Assembly (NCBI GenBank): GCA_945889195.1
Contig: CAMDBB010000005.1
Location: 51,075 to 115,074, forward strand
Direction: 5' to 3'
Length of the DNA stretch: 64,000 nucleotides
Source: Bifidobacterium breve
GTDB lineage: Bacteria; Actinomycetota; Actinomycetes; Nanopelagicales; Nanopelagicaceae
Part shown: positions 28,395-39,342 of the stretch, piece after piece
Layout: each line of letters begins with the position of its first letter
Numbering within the stretch: position 1 is the first letter of the stretch
Position numbers and translations under genes: made by a program
Notes under the pieces: generated by a model
Told to the model about the DNA's origin: nothing
What the model saw: the letters and a program-made list of their open reading frames with translations, nothing else
The model's database searches: none

Positions 28395-31007
28395 ATGAGC
28401 GTTAAAGCGAATGAGAAGAAGAGGCTTCTGCTCATTGATGGCCATTCGATGGCCTACCGCGCCTTCTTCGCGCTACCTGCTGAAAACTTTACGACTGCGC
28501 AAGGTCAGCACACCAATGCTATTTATGGTTTTGCCACCATGCTCATCTCTTTGCTCAAGGAAGAGAAGCCAACGCATGTCGCAGTGGCTTTTGATGTTTC
28601 GCGCAAGACTTTCCGTACTGAGATATTTCCTGAATATAAAGCTAATCGCGCTAAAACCCCCGATGAATTCCGTTCTCAGATGTCCTATCTGCACGACTTG
28701 GTGACTGGATTTGGAATTACCCAATTTGAAGTTGAGGGTTTTGAAGCCGATGACATCATCGCAACCATCACCAAGCAAGCCGAGAAAGAGGGGGCAGAGG
28801 TTTTAATCTGCACAGGTGACCGAGATAGCTTCCAACTCGTTACCGATCAGACAACGGTGTTGTATCCAAAGCGCGGCGTTTCAGAGCTAGCGCGTATGAC
28901 GCCTGCCGCAGTCATTGAAAAGTATGGAATGACACCCGAGCAATATCCAGACTTTGCAGCCCTTCGTGGAGATCCCAGCGATAACCTGCCATCGATTCCA
29001 GGCGTTGGTGAAAAGACCGCTGCCAAATGGATCGTTGAATATGGATCGTTAGTCAATCTCTTGGAGCAGGCCGATAAAGTCTCTGGAAAGGTAGGAGATG
29101 CGCTGCGCGCTCATCTCGACAGCGCGCGCCGCAATCGCGAACTCACTCAGCTCATTCACGATGCTCCGATTGAACTCTCCATAGATGCACTCGCGTGGAG
29201 CGGCGTTGCCGCAAGTGATCTCACCGCGCTCTTTGAAAAGTTAGAGTTTAGAACTCTGAAAGATCGCCTCAAGGCGATTGCGGTAACTCCTGAAGAGAGC
29301 GCAACAAAGAACTCTAAACCAGAACTTTCGCTCTTTGCTGCAGATATCGATTCATCTGTACTTACCCCTGTACAGCTTTCAGAGAAGATTGCTGCCCATC
29401 AAGATCCGATTGCGCTAGCTTTTGAGATTCACGATAACGCGCTACATCGTTATGCAGTTGCACTCTCGGCACAACAAGCGCATCTGGTCCATTCAGCTGA
29501 GATGGGAAGCTGGGCTATTGATGGTGCTGTCCAGAAGATTGCACACGGTGCAAAATCTCTAGCACGAATCAATGGGCTGAAAGGTGTGGTCTTCGATACT
29601 GAGTTAGCTGCTTACTTAGTTAATCCAGGAACACGTGCACAAGAGCTACAAGATCTCCTTGACCGCTGGGGGAGCGGTGCAACAATTGATACTTCATCTG
29701 CCGAACAAACACTTCTAACATCTGCATGTGCGCTCTTTGCTTTACAGGGTTCACTGACGAAAGAGCTTGAATCCCGTGGTGTTGGAAAACTCTTCTACGA
29801 ACTAGAACTTCCAATTGCAGACTTACTTGCCACGATGGAGAACCGTGGAATTGCAGTGGATAAGAAGGCGCTAGAGAAGCTACTTACCTTCTTTGAAGCA
29901 GAAGTCACGCGCGAAACCAAGGTTGCTCATACAGCGGCAGGGCACGAATTTAATGTGGCATCTCCTAAGCAGCTACAAGTAGTCCTCTTTGATGAACTTG
30001 GTCTTCCCAAGACAAAGAAGATTAAAACTGGATTTACAACAGATGCCGATGCGCTTACCTGGCTCTTTGAGAAGACTGAACACCCTGTTTTAGCTGCGCT
30101 CTTACGTATACGTGAGACAAAGAAACTGGCAACAACTATTGAGGGGCTTCTAGTTGAGATCGCTGCAGATAAGAGGATTCACACCCACTTTGCACAGACA
30201 GTTGCTGCAACAGGTCGACTCTCATCGGTAGGGCCTAATCTGCAGAACATTCCAGTGCGAACTGAAGAGGGAAGAAAGATTCGCGACTGCTTTATTGCAG
30301 GCGATGGTTATGACGCTTTGCTTACTGCCGATTACAGCCAGATCGAAATGCGCATCATGGCGCACCTATCTAACGATGAAGGTCTTCTAAAAGCCTTTGA
30401 ATCTGGTGAAGATCTTCATGCAACAGTTGCCGCTCTTGTTTTTGGAGTGAAGCAGGCAGATGTTGATCCCGAGATGCGCCGCCAGATAAAGGCAATGTCA
30501 TATGGGCTGGCATATGGGCTTAGCTCATATGGGTTAGCTGCGCAGTTAGATCTAACTCCACCTGCAGCACAAGATTTGATGGATCGATATTTCCAACGCT
30601 TCGGCGGTATCCGGGACTATCTCAAGACCGTTGTTGAAGATGCGCGGAAGGTGGGCTATACCGAAACAGTGATGGGACGCAGACGCTATCTTCCAGATCT
30701 CATGCACGATAATCGCCAACGTCGAGAAATAGCAGAACGCATGGCCCTTAACGCTCCAATTCAAGGTTCGGCCGCAGACATCATCAAGCAAGCGATGCTC
30801 AATGTGCAAAGCGCGCTGGTTGCCGGAAAGTACAAGTCACGCTTATTGCTACAAGTTCACGATGAGCTCATCCTCGAAGTTGTCACCAATGAAGTTGATG
30901 CAGTCTCAGAATTGGTCCGCACTCAGATGGGTAGCGCTTATCCGCTACATGCGCCTCTGGATGTATCGGTGGGAATCGGAAAGAGTTGGAACGAAGCAGC
31001 TCACTAA
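28395..31007 (+). CDS. polA: DNA polymerase I
   Basis: Repair and Okazaki-fragment polymerase, 870 aa from ATG 28395 (four codons after the track start; this ATG fits a leaderless -10). N-terminal 5' nuclease domain: LLIDGHSMAYRAFFALP, FEADDIIATI, GDRDSFQLV, PGVGEKTA. The middle 3'-5' exonuclease-like domain lacks the acidic catalytic set and is probably inactive. Polymerase motifs: ADYSQIEMRIMAHLS, RRQIKAMSYGLAYG (Tyr at the position that is Phe in E. coli and Taq), and QVHDELILEV. Confidence 0.97.
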   Translation: MSVKANEKKRLLLIDGHSMAYRAFFALPAENFTTAQGQHTNAIYGFATMLISLLKEEKPTHVAVAFDVSRKTFRTEIFPEYKANRAKTPDEFRSQMSYLHDLVTGFGITQFEVEGFEADDIIATITKQAEKEGAEVLICTGDRDSFQLVTDQTTVLYPKRGVSELARMTPAAVIEKYGMTPEQYPDFAALRGDPSDNLPSIPGVGEKTAAKWIVEYGSLVNLLEQADKVSGKVGDALRAHLDSARRNRELTQLIHDAPIELSIDALAWSGVAASDLTALFEKLEFRTLKDRLKAIAVTPEESATKNSKPELSLFAADIDSSVLTPVQLSEKIAAHQDPIALAFEIHDNALHRYAVALSAQQAHLVHSAEMGSWAIDGAVQKIAHGAKSLARINGLKGVVFDTELAAYLVNPGTRAQELQDLLDRWGSGATIDTSSAEQTLLTSACALFALQGSLTKELESRGVGKLFYELELPIADLLATMENRGIAVDKKALEKLLTFFEAEVTRETKVAHTAAGHEFNVASPKQLQVVLFDELGLPKTKKIKTGFTTDADALTWLFEKTEHPVLAALLRIRETKKLATTIEGLLVEIAADKRIHTHFAQTVAATGRLSSVGPNLQNIPVRTEEGRKIRDCFIAGDGYDALLTADYSQIEMRIMAHLSNDEGLLKAFESGEDLHATVAALVFGVKQADVDPEMRRQIKAMSYGLAYGLSSYGLAAQLDLTPPAAQDLMDRYFQRFGGIRDYLKTVVEDARKVGYTETVMGRRRYLPDLMHDNRQRREIAERMALNAPIQGSAADIIKQAMLNVQSALVAGKYKSRLLLQVHDELILEVVTNEVDAVSELVRTQMGSAYPLHAPLDVSVGIGKSWNEAAH

Positions 31008-31013
31008 AAGGCG

Positions 31014-32240
31014 CTATTGATTGGTGTTCGCGTTATTTTTCATCGCTGCTAAATCTTCATCATCTGTCGGGATGCGATCGGCGGCAATTAAGCGCGACTT
31101 ACCAAGCGCCAGAATTAAATATCCAGCGCCTATGCAGAGCGCTGTAATGCTCAAGGCGATAGTGGGGGATGAATGTTCTGAGATAAATCCACCTGCCATG
31201 GAACCAACCGCCATCAGCGTGCCTTCTACAGACCAGAGCCAACCCATCATCGCAGTCGGTGAACCTTGTGGGCGGATTGCTTCCATAACTTCCCAATAGA
31301 AGACTTGAATTGCTCCACCTACTAAACCTAAAAACGCACCAGCAATGATCATCGTCCAATTTGGATAGGAAAGCGCCATCGGGATAGATACAAAGAACCA
31401 GACACCGTAGGTACGACGCATCGCCTTCAAAGAAGAAGTCTTCTTTGAGACGAGCCCTGCTAAGAGACCTCCAACTACATTAGACACTCCCATGGCAGCG
31501 AAGATCCAGGCAGTCATATGAGGGACCTTCTCTATCGTTGTGAATGCGGGAACTGCGACATCAAAGAGACCCCAACCAAATCCGATAAAGCACCCTTCAA
31601 TCATGAGCAGTTGCAGAGGTTTATGCTTCCAAAGCGGCTGATAATCAGCGCCCTTTGTTTCGGGGATCCAATTACGCGAGACCTTTGTCATGCCAAGTGA
31701 AATTCCACCGAGGAGCATCAGCGCTGCGCAGATAAATAGAGGAGAAGAAGAAAATCTTGAGAGTGCAAGGGATGTAGCAATGACGGGCCCTACAACAAAA
31801 GCAAAATTCATAATCGAAGAGTCGACCGCGTATGCAGTGCGCAGGTCCTTTTCTGGAACAACAATTTTCCATAAGGGGCGAACCGAGAGATTAATCGGGG
31901 GAGCGCTCAACCCCATCACAAATGCAAGAGTCAGCATCGTTGCCTTTGCATCTGCAAGATTGAGGGCAATCGTCAACGTTGCATAAGTGGGAACCATGAT
32001 GCGCAGCGGCCACTTCTGTCCGTACTTATCCATGACCGATCCACGAATTCCAGCAGTCAACGCGCCAGATGCTGCATTAAGTCCGAGCGCGAGGCCCGCA
32101 CTTGAAATAGAACCTGTCGATTGCTCGACTTTGAAGAAGATTGAGAGACTGACCATTCCGTAGGCAACGCGCGCCGGAAAGCAGGTGAGTACGAGAACCC
32201 AAACATTTGGAATCCGGAATAACGCAACATAGCGATTCAT
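31014..32240 (-). CDS. Major facilitator superfamily transporter
   Basis: 408 aa with about twelve hydrophobic segments and an MFS-type loop after the second segment (GSVMDKYGQKWPLR). Begins MNRYVALFRIPNVWVLVLTCFPARVAYG. Substrate cannot be deduced; the closest look is of the drug/unknown-substrate MFS group. A TAGGAT lies 9 nt upstream of the ATG on the minus strand. Ends 6 bp from the convergent polA with no visible terminator. Confidence 0.88.
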   Translation of the reverse strand: MNRYVALFRIPNVWVLVLTCFPARVAYGMVSLSIFFKVEQSTGSISSAGLALGLNAASGALTAGIRGSVMDKYGQKWPLRIMVPTYATLTIALNLADAKATMLTLAFVMGLSAPPINLSVRPLWKIVVPEKDLRTAYAVDSSIMNFAFVVGPVIATSLALSRFSSSPLFICAALMLLGGISLGMTKVSRNWIPETKGADYQPLWKHKPLQLLMIEGCFIGFGWGLFDVAVPAFTTIEKVPHMTAWIFAAMGVSNVVGGLLAGLVSKKTSSLKAMRRTYGVWFFVSIPMALSYPNWTMIIAGAFLGLVGGAIQVFYWEVMEAIRPQGSPTAMMGWLWSVEGTLMAVGSMAGGFISEHSSPTIALSITALCIGAGYLILALGKSRLIAADRIPTDDEDLAAMKNNANTNQ

Positions 32241-32285
32241 TGTCCGTGCATCCTACTGTGATGGAGGCGATATCTAAGCGGGGAT

Positions 32286-32315
32286 TTGCTGGTATTTAGC
32301 CCTCACCCGTACTCT
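32286..32315 (+). promoter_or_regulatory. rpsA promoter
   Basis: TTGCTG (32286-32291) and TACTCT (32310-32315) are spaced 18 bp, giving a plausible sigma-A promoter with a leader of about 38 nt. The leader carries TATCCCTAC twice, and a GGAG site lies just before the TTG start. Confidence 0.45.
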
Positions 32316-32358
32316 TAGCCCGTCCTATCCCTACTACTTTCTATCCCTACGGAGCATC

Positions 32359-33690
32359 TTGACTACACAAATTGCAATAAATGACATTGGATCAGCAGAA
32401 GATTTTCTAGCCGCAATCGAAGGCACAATCAGAAATTTCAGCGACGGAGACTTAGTCGTTGGCACAGTCGTTCAAATTGATCGCGAAGAAGTACTCCTAG
32501 ACGTCGGTTACAAGACAGAAGGCGTTATTCCGTCACGCGAACTCTCAATCCGCCATGATGCAGATCCAAATGACATCGTCAAGGTTGGCGATAAGGTCGA
32601 AGCTCTTGTTCTTCAGAAGGAAGATAAAGAAGGCCGCCTCATTCTCTCCAAGAAGCGTGCACAGTACGAGCGCGCATGGGGCGAAATCGAAGGCAAGAAG
32701 GAACGCGACGAAGTTGTCGTCGGAACAGTTATTGAAGTTGTTAAGGGTGGACTCATCGTCGACATCGGACTTCGCGGCTTCTTGCCAGCATCTCTTGTTG
32801 AAATGCGTCGCGTCCGCGATCTCACCCCTTACATTGGTAAGCAGGTTGAAGCTCGCATTATCGAACTCGATAAGAATCGCAATAACGTAGTTCTTTCACG
32901 TCGCGCATTCCTTGAGCAGACACAATCACAGTCACGCACTGAATTCTTGAACCAGCTCCAAAAGGGCCAGGTTCGTACCGGTGTAGTTTCATCAATCGTT
33001 AACTTCGGTGCATTCGTTGACCTTGGTGGCGTAGATGGACTCGTTCACGTCTCTGAGCTTTCATGGAAGCACATCGATCACCCAGGTGAAGTTGTTGAAG
33101 TTGGCGACGAAGTAACCGTTGAGGTTCTTGAAGTTGATTTCGAGCGCGAGCGTGTCTCACTCTCACTTAAGGCAACACAGGAAGATCCATGGCAGGCATT
33201 TGCTCGCACCCACACAATTAATACTGTGGTTCCAGGTGTGGTCACCAAGCTTGTTCCATTCGGAGCATTCATCCGTGTCCACGAAGGCATCGAAGGACTT
33301 GTTCACATTTCAGAGTTGGCTGAACGCCACGTTGAAATTCCAGAGCAGGTTGTCTCTGTCGGAGATGAACTATTCGTGAAGATTATCGATATCGACCTAG
33401 AGCGTCGTCGTATCTCACTCTCATTGAAGCAGGCTAATGAAGGACATGAAGTTGAAATCGAAGCATTCGATCCAACTCAGTACGGAATGTCTGCTCGCTA
33501 CGATGCAGAAGGAAACTTCATCTATCCAGAAGGTTTCGATCCTGATACTCAGGAATGGAAGCCAGGATATGACACACAGCGCGAAGAGTGGGAGCGTCAA
33601 TACGCTGTTGCTCAAGAGCGCTTCCTTGCTCACAAGAAGCAGAAGTCAGAGGCAAAGGCAGCTGAAGAAGCTGCTGTTGTAGCTGAATAG
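32359..33690 (+). CDS. rpsA: 30S ribosomal protein S1
   Basis: 443 aa with four S1 RNA-binding repeats (about residues 30-105, 120-190, 205-275 and 290-360; e.g. GVVSSIVNFGAFVDLGGVDGLVHVSEL and the matching GVVTKLVPFGAFIRVHEGIEGLVHISEL). The acidic/alanine-rich tail is short. TTG start, preceded by GGAG, giving the actinobacterial N-terminus with INDIGSAEDFLAAIEGTI. Followed by a strong terminator. Confidence 0.97.
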   Translation: MTTQIAINDIGSAEDFLAAIEGTIRNFSDGDLVVGTVVQIDREEVLLDVGYKTEGVIPSRELSIRHDADPNDIVKVGDKVEALVLQKEDKEGRLILSKKRAQYERAWGEIEGKKERDEVVVGTVIEVVKGGLIVDIGLRGFLPASLVEMRRVRDLTPYIGKQVEARIIELDKNRNNVVLSRRAFLEQTQSQSRTEFLNQLQKGQVRTGVVSSIVNFGAFVDLGGVDGLVHVSELSWKHIDHPGEVVEVGDEVTVEVLEVDFERERVSLSLKATQEDPWQAFARTHTINTVVPGVVTKLVPFGAFIRVHEGIEGLVHISELAERHVEIPEQVVSVGDELFVKIIDIDLERRRISLSLKQANEGHEVEIEAFDPTQYGMSARYDAEGNFIYPEGFDPDTQEWKPGYDTQREEWERQYAVAQERFLAHKKQKSEAKAAEEAAVVAE

Positions 33691-33696
33691 AAGTTA

Positions 33697-33760
33697 AAAA
33701 ATCCGGCTGGTCCGCGAGCTGCTCCTTAACCTCGCGATAACCAGCCGGATTTTTCTTTTT
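33697..33760. terminator. Rho-independent terminator after rpsA
   Basis: AAAAATCCGGCTGG (33697-33710) is the exact inverse complement of CCAGCCGGATTTTT (33741-33754), with an inner CGCGAG/CTCGCG helix, then TTTTTCTTTTT. The A-tract on the 5' side makes it look bidirectional, but no convergent gene is present. Confidence 0.93.
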
Positions 33761-33778
33761 CCACCGCTTTCTGAAAGG

Positions 33779-33784
33779 TAAGGT
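33779..33784 (+). promoter_or_regulatory. -10 hexamer for leaderless coaE
   Basis: TAAGGT preceded by GG ends 6 nt before the coaE ATG, just downstream of the rpsA terminator. The repeated GGTAA could alternatively be part of a weak ribosome-binding site. Confidence 0.5.
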
Positions 33785-33790
33785 AAGGCC

Positions 33791-34387
33791 ATGTTGGTAG
33801 TCGGACTTACTGGTGGAATCGGTGCAGGAAAGTCGACGGTAGCCCAATTCTTCGCAGAGCTCGGCGCTCTTGTTATCGATGCCGATCAGTTGGCACGTAT
33901 GGCGATAGAACGTGGAAGCGATGGCTTTGCAGATGTCATGCTCCGCTTTGGGGATGAGGTCATCGTTAACGGTGATATTGATCGAAAGAAGCTCGCTGAG
34001 ATTGTCTTCTCAGACCCAGAAGCCCGCAAAGATTTAGAGGCAATCATCCACCCGCGCGTGCAGGCCCTCTTTGCAGAAGCTGTTGCAGATCTCGATATTG
34101 ACGACATCTTGATTTATGAAATTCCACTCTTGGTAGAAACAGGTGCGGCAGCCAAGTTTGATTACATCATTACCGTTGAATCAGATATCGAACTGCGCAA
34201 GGCGCGCCTCCTCAAAAAGGGTCTCTACATCTCGCAGATTGAAAAGCGGATGGCATCACAGGCAACTCCCGAGGCGCGTGGGGCAATCGCCGATAAAGTC
34301 ATTCGAAATGATGGGGATGAGGATTCACTCCTGCGCCAGGTCGAGAATCTTTGGGAGGGCGTTCTGCAGCCTCTCTCTTTAGGATAA
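33791..34387 (+). CDS. coaE: Dephospho-CoA kinase
   Basis: Last step of coenzyme A synthesis. P-loop [13 protein letters not shown] at the N-terminus, VIDADQLAR, and [11 protein letters not shown]-like segment [13 protein letters not shown]. 198 aa, without the C-terminal UPF0157-type extension found in some actinobacteria. The last bases overlap the predicted uvrB -10. Confidence 0.95.
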   Translation: MLVVGLTGGIGAGKSTVAQFFAELGALVIDADQLARMAIERGSDGFADVMLRFGDEVIVNGDIDRKKLAEIVFSDPEARKDLEAIIHPRVQALFAEAVADLDIDDILIYEIPLLVETGAAAKFDYIITVESDIELRKARLLKKGLYISQIEKRMASQATPEARGAIADKVIRNDGDEDSLLRQVENLWEGVLQPLSLG

Positions 34388-34391
34388 GCAG
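34380..34391 (+). promoter_or_regulatory. -10 plus spacer for leaderless uvrB (TAGGATAAGCAG)
   Basis: TAGGAT is followed by a 6-nt spacer AAGCAG and then the GTG start. The same 12-mer sits directly before the sufT ATG at 58333-58344. It overlaps the coaE stop codon. AGGA could alternatively serve as a ribosome-binding site at a spacing of 7. Confidence 0.55.
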
Positions 34392-36467
34392 GTGCGCCCC
34401 GTAACTGACCTGCAGCGAAAAGTTGCTCCCTTTGAGGTTATTAGCGACTACGTACCTGCCGGCGATCAGCCCGCTGCAATTGAAGAGATTGCCCGTCGAA
34501 TTAACGCTGGAGAGCAAGATGTAGTTCTTCTGGGTGCTACCGGAACTGGAAAGTCAGCAACGACTGCCTGGCTGATCGAAAGGTTGCAACGTCCAACGCT
34601 CGTTCTAGCTCCCAATAAGACTTTGGCTGCGCAGTTGGCAAATGAGTTTCGCGAGTTGTTGCCAAATAACGCCGTTGAATACTTCGTCTCTTACTACGAC
34701 TACTACCAACCTGAAGCATATGTTCCGCAGACGGATACCTTTATCGAGAAGGATTCCAGCGTCAATGATGAGGTAGAGCGGTTGCGCCACTCAGCGACAA
34801 ACTCGTTGCTGACCAGACGTGATGTCATCGTCGTCGCCACAGTCTCTTGTATCTATGGCCTAGGAACACCTCAAGAATATATCGACCGGATGATTCGTCT
34901 TAAAGTGGGCGATGAGATAGAACGTAACGCGCTACTACGTAAATTTGTGGATGTGCAGTACAAGAGAAACGATATGGCCTTCGAGCGCGGCACCTTTAGG
35001 GTGCGTGGCGACACCGTCGAAATCATTCCCATGTACGAGGAACTCGCGGTGCGCATTGAGATGTTTGGTGATGAGATCGAGAAGATTATGACTCTCAATC
35101 CGCTGACCGGCGAGATTGTCAACGATGAGACCGAGATCTATATATTTCCAGCTACTCACTATGCAGCAGGTCCCGAGACCATGAAGCGTGCGATGAGCGA
35201 TATTCAAGATGAGCTTCAGGTGCAGCTCAACCTACTTACAAAACAAGGCAAGTTACTTGAAGAACAGCGCTTGCGTATGCGTACAACCTTTGATCTAGAG
35301 ATGATGGAGCAGCTTGGCTTCTGTTCCGGAATTGAGAACTATTCACGTCACCTCGATGGGCGAGATCCAGGTTCGCCTCCTAACTGCCTCTTAGATTATT
35401 TCCCTGAAGATTTCTTAGTTGTTATCGATGAGAGCCATGTGACTGTTCCGCAGATAGGTGCGATGTATGAAGGCGATGCCGCACGTAAACGCACACTTGT
35501 TGAACATGGATTCCGTCTACCCAGCGCCCTCGATAACAGGCCGCTGAAGTGGCCCGAATTTCTTGAGCGCACCGGGCAGAAGGTGTACCTCTCTGCAACG
35601 CCCGGAAAGTATGAGATGGCCAAGGTCGATGGTGATGTGGTTGAGCAGGTTATCCGCCCAACTGGTTTGGTTGATCCACAGATTATCGTTAAGCCAATCA
35701 AAGGTCAGATTGATGATCTGCTCCATGAGATAAACATCAGAGCAGAGAAGAACGAGAGAGTTCTTGTTACTACGCTGACCAAGAAGATGTCAGAAGATCT
35801 CACAGATTATTTGCAAGAAAAGGGCGTGCGGGTTCGCTACCTCCACTCTGAGGTCGACACCTTGCGCCGCGTTGAGCTCTTGCGTGAATTGCGAAGTGGT
35901 GAATACGACGTACTTATTGGAATCAACCTCTTGCGTGAAGGTCTCGATCTTCCGGAAGTTTCACTCGTTGCTATTTTGGATGCCGATAAAGAGGGCTTCC
36001 TTCGCTCTGCAACATCTCTCATTCAAACTATTGGCCGCGCAGCTCGTAACGTTTCTGGTGAAGTGCATATGTATGCCGACAACATCACAGCATCCATGGC
36101 TAAGGCAATCGATGAGACAAACCGTAGACGTGCAAAGCAGGTCGCCTATAACTTAGAACGTGGGGTAGACCCGCAGCCGCTGCGTAAGAAGATCTCTGAT
36201 ATCACCGATCTCATTGCGCAAGAGAGCGACGATACTGACGACATCATGGCCTCAACCAAGGGTAAGAAATCCTCGGCGATATTGCCTTTCTCATCGAAGC
36301 GAACAGATTCCATGCCGCGCCAAGAGTTGATTGCGTTGATAGGCTCGCTCACCGAGCAGATGCGTAGCGCTGCAGATGAACTCGCCTTTGAATTGGCAGC
36401 TCGCCTTCGCGATGAACTCCGCGAACTCAAGCGCGAACTTCGAGGAATGGATGAGGCAGGGACATGA
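34392..36467 (+). CDS. uvrB: Excinuclease ABC subunit B
   Basis: Damage-verifying helicase-like subunit of nucleotide excision repair, 691 aa. Walker [12 protein letters not shown], beta-hairpin region [31 protein letters not shown], helicase motif VI around QTIGRAARN, and a C-terminal UVR motif ([20 protein letters not shown]) that contacts UvrC. GTG start. The stop overlaps the uvrA ATG. Confidence 0.97.
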   Translation: MRPVTDLQRKVAPFEVISDYVPAGDQPAAIEEIARRINAGEQDVVLLGATGTGKSATTAWLIERLQRPTLVLAPNKTLAAQLANEFRELLPNNAVEYFVSYYDYYQPEAYVPQTDTFIEKDSSVNDEVERLRHSATNSLLTRRDVIVVATVSCIYGLGTPQEYIDRMIRLKVGDEIERNALLRKFVDVQYKRNDMAFERGTFRVRGDTVEIIPMYEELAVRIEMFGDEIEKIMTLNPLTGEIVNDETEIYIFPATHYAAGPETMKRAMSDIQDELQVQLNLLTKQGKLLEEQRLRMRTTFDLEMMEQLGFCSGIENYSRHLDGRDPGSPPNCLLDYFPEDFLVVIDESHVTVPQIGAMYEGDAARKRTLVEHGFRLPSALDNRPLKWPEFLERTGQKVYLSATPGKYEMAKVDGDVVEQVIRPTGLVDPQIIVKPIKGQIDDLLHEINIRAEKNERVLVTTLTKKMSEDLTDYLQEKGVRVRYLHSEVDTLRRVELLRELRSGEYDVLIGINLLREGLDLPEVSLVAILDADKEGFLRSATSLIQTIGRAARNVSGEVHMYADNITASMAKAIDETNRRRAKQVAYNLERGVDPQPLRKKISDITDLIAQESDDTDDIMASTKGKKSSAILPFSSKRTDSMPRQELIALIGSLTEQMRSAADELAFELAARLRDELRELKRELRGMDEAGT

Positions 36468-39340
36468 GCATCGATAAGTTAGTTGTTCGTGGTGCGCGTG
36501 AACATAACCTCAAGGATGTCTCGATTGAACTTCCTCGTGAGTCTCTCATTGTCTTTACAGGGCTATCGGGTTCAGGAAAATCTAGTTTGGCCTTCGACAC
36601 CATCTTCGCTGAAGGACAGCGTCGTTATGTTGAATCTTTATCCGCCTACGCCCGCCAATTCTTGGGTCAGATGGATAAGCCGGATGTGGATTTTATTGAA
36701 GGCCTTTCACCAGCAGTCTCTATTGATCAGAAATCTACCAATCGCAATCCTCGCTCAACGGTCGGAACTATCACCGAGGTCTATGACTATTTCCGCCTTC
36801 TCTTTGCTCGTGCGGGGCGGCCGCACTGTCCGCAATGTGGCAAAGCAGTCTCTCGCCAGAGTCCACAACAGATTGTTGATCAGATTCTCACAATGCCGGC
36901 AACAACGAAGTTTCAGGTATTAGCTCCAGTAATTCGTGAACGTAAAGGCGAATTCGTCGATCTCTTTGCAGAGCTTGTCACACAGGGTTATTCACGTGCA
37001 CGAGTCGATGGCGAAACGATTCAACTGACCGAACCGCCAAAGCTGAAGAAGCAAGAGAAGCACACCATTGAAGTCGTGATCGATCGTTTGACCGCAAAGG
37101 CTGAGAGTAAATCTCGTTTAACTGACTCGATTGAGACGGCGCTCAAGTTAGGAAATGGCCTAGTCCTTCTTGATTTTGTAGATGCTAAAGCGGGAGAAAA
37201 AGAACATACCTATAGCGAGCACATGGCTTGCCATGACTGCAATCTCTCTTTTGAAGAGCTAGAGCCGCGTTCGTTCTCATTTAACTCACCCTTTGGCGCA
37301 TGCCCTGAATGCACTGGCATTGGAACCCGTCTAGAAGTTGATGAAGAGCTCATCATTCCTGATGATGCCATCTCCATTAATGAAGGTGCAATCGCCCCCT
37401 GGACAGGAGCGCAATCCTCCGAATACTTCTTACGACTTCTTGAGGCTCTGGCTAAAGAGTTGAAGTTCTCTCTTGATAATCCTTGGAAGAAACTCTCGGT
37501 CAAAGCTAAAGAGGCAATCCTGAATGGGTTCGATTACGAGGTTCACGTTAAGTATAAGAATCGCTATGGTCGTGTTCGTAATTACTCCACAGGATTTGAA
37601 GGTGTTATCCCTTTCATTCAACGCCGACATAGCGAAACAGATAGCGATTACAGCCGCGACAAGTACGAGGCGTATATGCGCCAGACTCCATGCCCTGCAT
37701 GTAAAGGTGCGCGCTTAAAGCCAGAGGTTCTCTCTGTAACGCTCGGCGGAAAGAGCATCGCTGAAGTCTGCGCGCTCTCTATCGATGATTGCGCAGCTTT
37801 TCTTAAAGAGGTCAAGCTCAATAAGCGTGAGGCGCAGATTGCCGAACGAGTAATGAAAGAGGTGCATGCGCGACTTGGCTTCTTACTTGATGTCGGTCTT
37901 GATTACCTTTCTCTCGATCGACCAGCTGCAACGCTCTCTGGTGGAGAAGCCCAGCGCATTCGCCTAGCAACCCAAATTGGCTCTGGCCTTGTCGGCGTTC
38001 TCTATGTTTTGGATGAACCTTCAATTGGACTTCACCAACGCGATAACCGACGTCTGATCGATACCCTCACTCGTCTGCGCGATCTTGGCAACACCTTGAT
38101 TGTGGTCGAACATGATGAAGAGACCATTCGAACCGCTGATTGGATAGTCGATATCGGACCGGGGGCAGGCGAACATGGTGGACGCGTCGTTGTCTCTGGT
38201 TCCTATGAAGAGTTAATAGCATCAGAGGAATCCATTACCGGCGCATATCTCTCGGGACGTAAATCGATCGAAATTCCAAAGGAACGACGCCCCGTTGATC
38301 CAAAGCGTCAATTAGTTGTTAAGGGCGCTAAAGAGAATAACTTGAAGGATATTGAAGTCTCCATTCCGCTAGGACTCTTTGTCTCTGTCACCGGTGTATC
38401 AGGGTCAGGTAAGTCAACGCTGGTAAATGACATTCTCTATACAACCCTTGCCAATAAACTCAACGGTGCCCGACTTGTGCCGGGACGCCATCGCACAGTT
38501 ACTGGCATCGATCAGCTTGATAAAGTTGTGCACGTAGATCAATCACCAATTGGTCGCACACCGCGTTCTAATCCTGCGACCTACACAGGGGTATTCGATA
38601 AGGTCCGCGCGCTCTTTGCTGAAACTACCGAAGCTAAGGTTCGTGGCTATCAACAAGGTCGTTTCTCCTTTAACGTAAAAGGCGGACGCTGCGAGAACTG
38701 TTCAGGTGATGGAACTATCACCATCGAGATGAACTTCCTTCCCGATGTTTATGTTCCCTGCGAGGTCTGCCACGGAGCTCGCTACAACCGCGAGACTCTG
38801 GAAGTGCATTACAAGGGCAAGACCATCGCTGAAGTCCTTGATATGCCTATCGAGATAGCTCACACATTCTTTGAATCAGTGCCAACAATCGCCCGATATC
38901 TCAAGACGCTCTGCGATGTAGGGCTGGGATATGTGCGTCTTGGACAGTCAGCGCCCACACTTTCAGGCGGAGAAGCGCAACGTGTAAAGCTGGCAACTGA
39001 ACTTCAACGCCGTTCAACTGGTCGCACCATCTACGTTCTGGATGAACCAACAACTGGACTTCACTTTGAAGATGTCAGTAAGTTGCTGGGGGTCCTCAAA
39101 CGCCTAGTTGAATCAGGAAACACTGTCATCGTCATCGAACATAATCTTGATGTCATCAAATCTTCTGACTGGGTTATCGATATGGGCCCTGAAGGTGGAT
39201 TCCGAGGTGGCACAGTGGTTGCTGAGGGAACGCCTGAGGAAGTGGCAAAGGTGAAGGGAAGCTACACCGGAGAATTTCTCGCCGAGATGCTTGCCAATAA
39301 TCGACAGGTTCCTGTCCGAAAGACCGCAAAGCAGAAGTAG
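36464..39340 (+). CDS. uvrA: Excinuclease ABC subunit A
   Basis: 958-aa damage sensor with two ABC ATPase modules: [20 protein letters not shown] and [15 protein letters not shown] as Walker A motifs, and two LSGGEAQR signatures. Zn-finger cysteines in [29 protein letters not shown] and [10 protein letters not shown]...[10 protein letters not shown]. Class I UvrA length. ATG overlaps the uvrB stop (ATGA). Confidence 0.98.
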   Translation: MSIDKLVVRGAREHNLKDVSIELPRESLIVFTGLSGSGKSSLAFDTIFAEGQRRYVESLSAYARQFLGQMDKPDVDFIEGLSPAVSIDQKSTNRNPRSTVGTITEVYDYFRLLFARAGRPHCPQCGKAVSRQSPQQIVDQILTMPATTKFQVLAPVIRERKGEFVDLFAELVTQGYSRARVDGETIQLTEPPKLKKQEKHTIEVVIDRLTAKAESKSRLTDSIETALKLGNGLVLLDFVDAKAGEKEHTYSEHMACHDCNLSFEELEPRSFSFNSPFGACPECTGIGTRLEVDEELIIPDDAISINEGAIAPWTGAQSSEYFLRLLEALAKELKFSLDNPWKKLSVKAKEAILNGFDYEVHVKYKNRYGRVRNYSTGFEGVIPFIQRRHSETDSDYSRDKYEAYMRQTPCPACKGARLKPEVLSVTLGGKSIAEVCALSIDDCAAFLKEVKLNKREAQIAERVMKEVHARLGFLLDVGLDYLSLDRPAATLSGGEAQRIRLATQIGSGLVGVLYVLDEPSIGLHQRDNRRLIDTLTRLRDLGNTLIVVEHDEETIRTADWIVDIGPGAGEHGGRVVVSGSYEELIASEESITGAYLSGRKSIEIPKERRPVDPKRQLVVKGAKENNLKDIEVSIPLGLFVSVTGVSGSGKSTLVNDILYTTLANKLNGARLVPGRHRTVTGIDQLDKVVHVDQSPIGRTPRSNPATYTGVFDKVRALFAETTEAKVRGYQQGRFSFNVKGGRCENCSGDGTITIEMNFLPDVYVPCEVCHGARYNRETLEVHYKGKTIAEVLDMPIEIAHTFFESVPTIARYLKTLCDVGLGYVRLGQSAPTLSGGEAQRVKLATELQRRSTGRTIYVLDEPTTGLHFEDVSKLLGVLKRLVESGNTVIVIEHNLDVIKSSDWVIDMGPEGGFRGGTVVAEGTPEEVAKVKGSYTGEFLAEMLANNRQVPVRKTAKQK

Positions 39341-39342
39341 CC

